Part shown: piece by piece, positions 56,311 to 64,000 of the stretch
Position numbering within the stretch: position 1 is the first letter of the stretch
Layout: every line of letters starts with the position of its first letter
From: Myotis daubentonii
Lineage: Eukaryota; Chordata; Mammalia; Chiroptera; Vespertilionidae
DNA: 64,000 nt
Assembly (NCBI RefSeq): GCF_963259705.1
Contig: NC_081842.1
Span: 94,354,433-94,418,432 of the forward strand
Direction: 5' to 3'
The notes under the pieces: generated by a model
Database searches by the model: none
Seen by the model: only the letters and a program-made list of their open reading frames with translations
Told to the model about the DNA's origin: nothing
Translations under genes and position numbers: made by a program

Positions 56311-56613
56311 AACTTTGAAGAAATAGGAAACAGTTGATAAATTTCAGAAAAGGTGAGTAATGAAGAAATCAGTGGACAGCTATTCCCCATTCCTGGGCAT
56401 CACATGGCTGTGCTTAGCCTTTTGTGCATGAAAGGTGAAGGAATAGCAATAATGTTGAATAAAATTGGGTGCATTGACTATGACAGAGGGCTGAACATTT
56501 TTTAAATTTATTTTATTAACTTTTGTTAAGCTTAAAATGTTTACTTAAGAATGATAAGAGAAAAACATAAAATTAATGAGTTTTACCAGAGATTAGGGAT
56601 AAATATCCCACAA
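56311..56613. other. AT-rich DNA, nothing recognised
   Basis: No gene or nameable repeat was seen. Confidence 0.5.
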
Positions 56614-57580
56614 CTAGGGGCCCGGTGCACGAAATTCGTGCACTGGGTGTGTGTGGGGAGGGGAGTGTCCCTCAGCCCAGCCTGCCCCCTCTCACATACT
56701 GGGAGCCCTCAGGCGTTGACCCCCATCACCCTCCAATCGCAGGATCGGCCCCTTGCCCAGGCCTGACGCCTCCGACAGAGGTGTCAGGCTTGGACAGGGG
56801 ACCCCCTTCTCCCCCCGATTACTGGCTCTGGCCCCCCATTAGGCCTGAGGCCTCTGGCCCAGGAAACATGCCTGGACAGGGGACCCCCATCACCCTCTGA
56901 TCGCTTGCTCCACCCCCGGCCCAAGCCTGACGCCTCTGACCCAGGCTTCAGGCCTGGGCAAGGGGACCATCATATCCCCCCAATCCCCGGCTCAGCCCCC
57001 CACCCAGGCCTGATGCCTCGGCCAGAGGAGTTGACCCTCATCACCCTCCGATCACCAATCACCGGATCGGCCCCTTGACCAGGCCTGAGGCCTCTGGCAG
57101 AGGTGTCAGGCCTGGCAGGGGACCCCCAGCTCCCCGTGGTTGCAGGCTCCGCCCCTGCCCAGGCCGCTTTAGGCCCAGGCAAGGGACCCCTAGCTCCCGG
57201 GACTGCCAGCTTCGACCATGCCCAGCTCCCATCGCTGGCTCCACCCCTACTTCCTGCTATCACTGGCCAGGGCGGGAAAGGCGCCTGATTCTCCTATCAT
57301 GGCTGGGGGGCAGGGCAAAGGCAGCCCCAGGGCCGCCTTTGCCCTGCCCCCCAGCTCTTAGCTCCCCCCTGGGTTTCCGATCACTGTCAGTGGCAGGGGG
57401 CTTCTTCCTGCTTTCCCTTTCGCCTCCCTGCATTGTGCCTACATATGCAAATTAACCGCCATCTTGTTGGCAGTTAACTGCCAATCATAGTTGGCAGTTA
57501 ATTTGCATATAGCCCTGATTAGCCAATGAAAAGGGTATCGTCGTACGCCAATTACCATTTTTCTCTTTTATTAGATAGGA
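56614..57580 (-). mobile_element. Helitron, hairpin-repeat family, minus strand
   Basis: CTAGGGGCCCGGTGCACG left end with hairpin GTGCACGAAATTCGTGCAC. Right end CTTTTATTAGATAGGA before T57581. It is shorter than 44285-45558 by loss of several palindromic units. The 25-bp hairpin is at 57302-57355 with one mismatch. Confidence 0.95.
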
Positions 57581-58714
57581 TAAATAACTTTTAAAGGAAT
57601 ATTGGAAGACAAAGTAAAATTGCCTTTGATTGGGTTCAATGAACCATATTTGTTTAAAATATAGTACAATAGGGTTGGGTGAAAAGACAGAAAATGGCCT
57701 TTTTGTTATGCAATAATATATATATGAATATTAACAAGTTATGAAACAATATCAAATTATTAAAGCATAATAAAGAGACATAGAGATCATACCAATCCTC
57801 TAAGATCTGGCTTTGTTTCTTGGTTTTGTTCCTGCCCTGGCATTTGAACCAACCCATTTCCAGTCAGGCTGCCAAGTACATACTCATTGTTTTGGACCAA
57901 CTCTATTCCCCAGGAATACTTCCATGTCTCTGCATGGTCAGGGATGAATGAGTAAATGGCAAACATGATTTGGAAGTTAAAGATTGTGTATCCCTCTAGA
58001 GTCATCTGTTTACATTTCATGGTAAAGTCCTTCCCTGTGCTCCTCAGAGAAGATTACATTCCAGAGTAATTCTCTCTGGAGGGGAGAAAGGTAAATGTTC
58101 CAGCCACCCTGTGTATGCTCTGAGTCTCCTTATTTTATGGTGCTATTCCTATTGCACATGTAGATGAAATCTGGCTCTCATTGTCTTGCTCCACTGGGAA
58201 TTGGTGTATAGGGATCCAGTGCTGCTGAGATTTGTCTATGAGTAAACAAAAAGTCATCTTTCTGATCCAGAGGTCTAGGGACAGGCCATTTTGTTAGTTT
58301 GAAAGTAGGATAACATCTCATACCCTTCACAGCTTTGGACTTAACACCCCTACATAATATTTATAACTATCTCTTTCAGTCAGTTTTCTAGAGTGATTTT
58401 TCATTCTGTTATAAGCCTGAAACCATTGAATCTGCTATATTCACTCTTTGAATCTTCAAACTACTTTTTGCTTTCCTATAATATCCACTCATGCTGTCTC
58501 CAAGCTGTGCTAGTTACAACATATTGTGTGTGTTCTCCATACCCAACCACTCATTAAAAAGATGAAAGCAGCTCAGAAAGAAGCTTGTCATTTTGAGCAA
58601 TCAGGAAATAGCCTTCACTGTTGCATAAGAAAAGAGGAGAGATAGATATGATTTTGTTCTAAAGGTGCAAGGATTTCAAGGTTGATCACATGTATCTCGA
58701 TGTATCATTTTAAA
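57581..58714. other. Unrecognised DNA
   Basis: A 77-codon minus frame at 58020-57787 (MKCKQMTLEGYTIFNFQ) matches no family I know and is likely chance. The text near 58220-58300 (CTGATCCAGAGGTCTAGGGA) may be an old LTR, not assigned. Confidence 0.4.
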
Positions 58715-59085
58715 GTAGAGGCCTGCTCCATGACATTCATGCACTCGAGGAGTGGTGGTGGGGGGGGGGGATGTCCCTCAGCCCAGCCTGCACCCTCTCG
58801 CAGCCCGGGAGCCCTCGGGGGATCTGACTGACAGCTTAGGCCTAAGCCGGCAGTTGGACATCCTTAGCGCTGCTGCGGGGGTGGGAGAGACTCCCACAAC
58901 CACCACTGCGCTCACCAGCAGTGAGCCGGGCTTCTGGCTGAGTGGCACTCCCCCTGTGGGAGCCCATTGACCACTAGGGGGCAGCTCCTACATTAATCAT
59001 CTGCCCCTGGTGGTCAGTATGCATCATAGCAACTGGTCATTCCGCCGTTTGGTGGGTTTGCATATTACCCTTTTATTATATGGGA
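58715..59085 (-). mobile_element. Helitron, minus strand, left of a head-to-tail pair
   Basis: GTAGAGGCCTGCTCCATG left end, with G instead of C in the terminal CTAG. Right end CCTTTTATTATATGGGA at 59085, with the next element starting at 59086. Confidence 0.9.
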
Positions 59086-59737
59086 CTACAGGCCCTGTGC
59101 ACGAAAACACATGCACTGTGGGAGAGTCCCTCAGCCCGGTCTGCCCCCTCTCACAGTCTGGGAGCCCTCAAGAGATGTCCTACTGATGGCTTAGGCCTGC
59201 TCGCCGGGGGAAGCAGGCCTAAGCCACAGTCTGGCCTCTTTCTGTGGGAGGTGACGGGGTCGATCAGGGGAAGGCGCCGCCCCATTCACCCCTCTGCTGC
59301 TGCCACTGCCAGCCGCCGTGGCTGCTGGCCCTCGGCCCTTGCTTCTTAGCACTGGCCCTTCCCCCTACCCACTGGTGGGCGGGGGGCGATCTAAGGCCAG
59401 GCTGGCTGGGGGAGGGGCTGTGGGAGGTTGAGGCACAGCAGATCACACCCCTCCCAGCCTCTGAAAGGCATGGCGCTGGGGTGGGCCCACACTGCTGCCT
59501 CCATGGCTGCCTCTGCGGAAGGGGCAGCACTGGGACTGGGACCACACAGCCCCCTCTTCCTCCGCCTCTGCACAAGGGGCTGTGGTGCTGGAACAGCCTG
59601 CGCTGCTGTCTTTCCCGCACCGCCAGCCCTCAGCCCCCACAGTGGCTGCAGCTTTGTCGGGAAGGACATCTAGAAGGACACCCCGAGGACATCCAGTCTA
59701 TCCGGTCTAATTAGCATACACCCTTTCTTAGTATAGA
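59086..59737 (-). mobile_element. Helitron, minus strand, right of the pair
   Basis: CTACAGGCCCTGTGCACG left end (CTAC for CTAG) and right end CCTTTCTTAGTATAGA before T59738. The body resembles the Helitron at 32924-33707. Confidence 0.9.
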
Positions 59738-60427
59738 TACTAGCTCTCACCCCTATCTTATCGGTGCCCCATTGATGCTTATTCTAAAGCAGCTTGGATT
59801 CTATGGAGCAGGGTGGTAAACTCGCTCACTGAGCACAGACTTCAGGGCTCTTCAGTTCTAATCCTCTCATGGATTACTGTACCTGTCTCTGTTCTGAGCA
59901 TGAGTCAGATGTACACTCTCCAGCACTGCCTCTGCTATTTTGTTTTTATTTGTGAAAGCTAGAACAATGTGAGAATACAGCCCTTTTCCCCACTTCTATT
60001 TTACCTTTGCTTCTACATTTTCTGGAATTTTGTGGCCTCAGCTTTGTAGTGTATTTCATAAAGCCAGTCAGAGTCGCGGCTCATGAATGTCCACTTCGGT
60101 GAGCAGTTCCTGTGGCTGGTCTTTCATCATTCATTAATAACGTAGAACTCCAGCACTACACACTCTGATAGCACATGTTCTTCACAAGGAGTGTATTTTA
60201 AAAGCAAAAAAGAATAATTATAATATTTCTTAAATTTCCTCACATTGACCTTGATCTCACATCTCTGGGACTGGTGAATTACACAGAAGTTGTCTCTGGT
60301 CCAAACTTTGCTACTTCACTGCCAACTCACAGTGTGACCTCAATCCCTATTCTGAGCCTCTGTGTCTTCATTTATCAAAGAAGGGGGTTGAGTATTGACT
60401 AGGTTACTCCATAGTTTATAACCATGT
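59738..60427 (+). repeat. Unique DNA and a MIR SINE trace
   Basis: About 60290-60420 (TTTGCTACTTCACTGCCAAC, TGTGACCTCAATCCCTATTC, TGAGCCTCTGTGTCTTCATT) follows the MIR core. No gene. Confidence 0.55.
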
Positions 60428-60783
60428 TTTTAGGTTTATTTTATTTAAATCTTTATGGTTGAAAGTATTATATATGTCCCCTTCTTTCCCCATTGACCTG
60501 TTCTAGCCCACCCCTGCTCCCTGCCTCAGGCTTTCACCACCCTATTATCTGTGTCCATGGGTTATGCATCTATGCATACAAGTTCTTTGGTTAATCTTTT
60601 CCTACCCAACCCACCCACCCCCACCTTCCCTCTGAGATTTGAAGGTCTGTTCCATGCTTCTATGTCTCTAGATCTATTTTGTTAATCAGTTTATTTTGTT
60701 CATTAGATTCCACATATGAGTAAGGTCATGTGATACTTGTCTTTCTCTGACTGGCTTATTTCACTTAGCATGATACTCTCCAG
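60428..60783 (-). mobile_element. L1 3' end fragment, minus strand
   Basis: CTGTGTCCATGGGTTATGCA, CTCTGAGATTTGAAGGTCTG and CTTAGCATGATACTCTCCAG match the L1 3' text at 14150-14420. Confidence 0.88.
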
Positions 60784-63707
60784 GTTTATTTTAGTTATAT
60801 CTTTATTATTTAAAAAAACAACCTATAGTCCCCATGATTATATATTTAGTGATTTTTTTTTCATTCTGAGATCATTCTTGAGAATATATTAATCAATCTG
60901 TGACGTCTCATGCCATTTCCTCCAGAAGACTGCTGGGGTCTTGATTGGCTGATGGTAATTGTATAGCATGTTTTTATTATGCCATGAGCATTAATGGGAT
61001 TCTTATTTGTCATGCTATTAAAAGAAGCTCAGCAGCAAGGACAAAGCCCAGATCTGGGAGCAGTGAGCCCTGTTTCCTTAGTGAGCAGGTGCAAAGCTCA
61101 CCTCCATATTGTTCTATATTTTCATTTTAATTCTTCATGTTTTTTAAATTTTTATTTTGTGTTAGCTGAACTATATGTTTCCCACAACTGCAGAAATGAC
61201 CAATTAATCAACACTGCCCTGTGTTATCTATGGAGCAAAATATTGCTTTCAATACTTCTCATTTTGGATGATCAGAAACTAAAAAACAATTTGACAAAGA
61301 GCAAATGCCTGTGGTGTGATCTCTCTTTATATATATATCCCCATCTGGGTCCCTTAAGCCTTAATAGGTATTAATATAGATTTTTCAGATAATTCCAGTG
61401 AACAAAGTTTAGTGAAGTGGCAAAAAAAACCAGTAAGCACCATAAACAGATTCCTCCCTAGATATCAGCCTCAGCATACTTTTGCTTCAGAACTTTCATA
61501 GGGAGAAAAAATAGCATCAAGAAAAGGGAACTTAAGAAATAAGGGGGAAATGTCCTACCTGTCTATGATCAGTATGGACTGTGTAAATATAGAACTGTTA
61601 TTTTTTTAGAGAATTTATATTTTTCCTGTTTAAATAAAAAAGGTCCTTCTGTAATCTCCAGATATTAATTGTATAATTGTATAGTCCAGAAATATTCTAC
61701 TCTCACCCTTTCCATATGCCTTTGGGCCTACAGCATTGGTCTGATAAGTAAAACCAGGATTCCAATGTGCAGGTCAAGCCTGGCTCCTTTTACTCAGTAG
61801 GTCTGAATCATAGCACAGAATTCAGTCCAGGACCAAGCTGAGAGATTGCAGAAGCAGTTTGTGTTGCCCCAGATTAAGGAGTGATTTTAAAATATGTTGT
61901 CATGAGAGTACTGTTATGTCTTTAACATCTTTCATCATGTTTCTGTGATTCTCAATGAAGGAGTTGAGTATCTTGAAAATCTCTGCTGTCTAAAGTTAAG
62001 GAGCCTTAAAGTAGTTGCCATCATTTTTGTACTATGATAGGGACTTAACCCCTTGTTCCCTAGGATTAGGTTTCTTGGGTGGATTAGGAAAAAAGATAAT
62101 AATATACAAGCACCGAACTGGGTTATTTGCAGAGGAAATCACAACTAAGTTATTCTCTTATACTTCCTTTAAGTTCAAAAGAGACTGAAGATGAGTCATC
62201 AGACAATACAGACAGAATGTCAAATTTCACACAGTTACAAAGACATAGTATAGGAACTCATATAACTGATATATAAATACAAAACAGTTTATTTGGTAGC
62301 ATTTACTTCAAATGAGTTTAAAGTGTGTTTTTTTTTCCTTTATGAATAAATTACAGTGGTGATATGTTCTCAGGCAGTTGTCAATAGAAGATGCTTTTGT
62401 TTTAATATTTTGCTCTTAGGTTTGTTAATTATATAATTTTTAAATAGCACCAATCTATATTTTTAGATAAGAATGCTCTGTAAATTTTATTTTTAGAAAA
62501 GTATATTTATATTGTCTTTGCTATTTGGTTCCTTTTCTGTCCTTTCTTTTTATATCAATGTGACCATATTAGGGAAAGTATATTTTTCTACTTAGTTTCT
62601 CTAATTGTCACATTGGATATGGCATATTACCTACCTCATTTTAATTTGAATACTAAAATGGAATGGTTAAGGTCTATGCAAAACGACAAAACAAAACAAA
62701 AAAACAAACAAAAAAAGGCAGCTTGTGAATTTTATCCCAAATATTTTTGTTAATTAATAGTAAACCAGAAGAGTATGTAAAACTGCTTTTTTGCCTGTAT
62801 TCATAAAAAAATAAAGATTAAAAAATCCAGGGGAATTTACCAACATTGAAATGAGATTAAAGAATGCTCTTCTCTGTGATTCAGTTTCCATATTAGTAAA
62901 ATTTGGGCTATCTGGCTTACACAATAAAAGTCTTTCAAGATATAGATATTTAAGAATCTCTATACTTAGGACATATCTTAATTAGACTTGATTTGAATCA
63001 TCATTATAAAATATATGTAGAATATTTCCTGATCTTTTAACAACTGTTAAATTATTTCCATTATAACTTACTGCTCAAGATGAACAGGTTATTTAAGGAC
63101 TGTTGCTAAGATTATGCCTAAAGTGTGTGTTACTATAGGAAGAAGTATAGTATTAAAGACACCTGGAAGTCTCGCAGACTCTAGTCTGGATTCTCATAGA
63201 GCCAGCTTTAAATCCTAGCTCTGAGGCGCAGTGCTGAGTAAGGAGAGGATTAAAAGAGAGCTCAGAAGTAAAATGCTAACCATGCCAATCAACCCCTGGA
63301 CTCTAAAAAGAAAAATATAAAGGAAAAAGGGGAAAGGTTTCATTTCTCCTTTCTTTTTTTTTTTTCAATTTCTCTGCCTCTTCACATTATTTCCCAGTTT
63401 TCACAAGTGCATTTTCAGTGGTCACAGTGGTCACCTTCAGGTGAAGCTCTTCCAGCAATGGTTTGTTGTTTTCCCCCTCCTCATCAGTATGTACTTTAAG
63501 GGATGAGTCAATTGAAAGACTGCTGGCTTTATGTCAGTCTTACCACTGTGTCCTTATTTTTCAGCCTGGGTTCCATATTCTCAATATCTAATTTATTATA
63601 TACTTAGTAAGTAGTGAATATTTAATAACTTTGAAAAGAGAAAGAGAGATGAATTGACCCACAGATTGAGGTCTTCATGTCTTGTCACCAAGACATTTAT
63701 TTGAGAA
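60784..63707. other. AT-rich DNA with a MIR trace
   Basis: About 2.9 kb. A MIR-like trace lies at about 62866-62945 (CTGTGATTCAGTTTCCATAT). A 126-codon plus frame at 60994-61374 has no recognisable domain. No gene supported. Confidence 0.5.
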
Positions 63708-63844
63708 CTAGAGGCCTGGTGCACAAAATTCATGCACCAGGGCAGGGGTCCCTCAGCCTGTCCTACACCGTCTCCAATCCAGGACCCCTCGGGGGATGTC
63801 CAACTGACTCTTGCAATCCAGGACTGCTGGCTCCTAACCACTCG

Positions 63845-63876
<32 letters not shown>

Positions 63877-64000
63877 ATCGCCTCTAACCACCTCTGCCTG
63901 CCTGCCTGATCGCCCCTAACTGCTCTCCTGCTGGCCTGATCGCCCCCAACCATCTCTGCCTCACCCCGCACCTGGGACCCAGGATTCCCTCCTCCAGCCA
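63708..64000 (-). mobile_element. Helitron, minus strand, cut by the window end
   Basis: CTAGAGGCCTGGTGCAC with an imperfect hairpin (GGTGCACAAAATTCATGCACC). The (GCCT)n tract at 63845-63876 lies inside. The 5' end is beyond 64000. Confidence 0.92.

Noticed and set aside
57787..58020. 77-codon minus-strand frame
   Set aside because: No recognisable domain, no neighbouring exons or splice support, and a length expected by chance.
60994..61374. 126-codon plus-strand frame
   Set aside because: Low-complexity hydrophobic reading of AT-rich DNA with no domain; no support for expression.

Overview
This is nuclear DNA of a vesper bat (family Vespertilionidae, Myotis-like). The evidence is about two dozen HeliBat-type Helitrons (5' TC, 3' hairpin plus CTAG, inserted between A and T), ten Ves tRNA-derived SINEs, ORF1-only HAL1-type LINE copies, L1 remnants, short hAT elements and one SPIN (Space Invader) element. 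No intact host gene was found, and no tRNA, rRNA or CRISPR. The window reads as intergenic or deep-intronic DNA: AT-rich, ancient sequence peppered with GC-rich Helitrons.

Layout. 1-6.1 kb: AT-rich DNA, two Ves SINEs, a composite Helitron with another nested inside it (2066-4543) and a minus-strand Helitron. 6.1-14.1 kb: a plus-strand L1 ORF2/3' end, split by a hAT element, by four Helitrons joined head-to-tail with no spacer (7332-12992), and by a 146-bp mini-Helitron. The first array member carries a near full-length, intronless, frameshifted copy of the host gene TFPT (INO80 complex subunit F). 14.1-16.4 kb: a minus-strand L1 lacking its middle. 16.8-24.1 kb: Helitrons, including one more head-to-tail pair and two composite copies, and two Ves SINEs. 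25.2-29.2 kb: two ORF1-only (HAL1-type) retrotransposons in inverted orientation. 29.3-36.9 kb: old repeats, L1 pieces and Helitrons. 37-49.4 kb: hAT, CR1/L3-like and Ves copies, two large minus-strand Helitrons and a Tigger fossil. 49.5-64 kb: more Helitrons (two head-to-tail pairs), Ves, hAT and SPIN elements; the last Helitron runs off the window.

How the parts interact. The Helitrons appear to evolve by joining. Four places (six junctions) show the CTAG of one element abutting the start of the next. Five composite copies share an internal junction where the upstream terminator has lost its hairpin and final G, which is what read-through transposition predicts. Several Helitron heads keep a fixed-spacing CCAAT / octamer / YY1-like cluster, and one GC-rich family keeps a 25-bp perfect hairpin. 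Most open reading frames in the window are by-products of GC-rich minisatellites and simple repeats, not genes.
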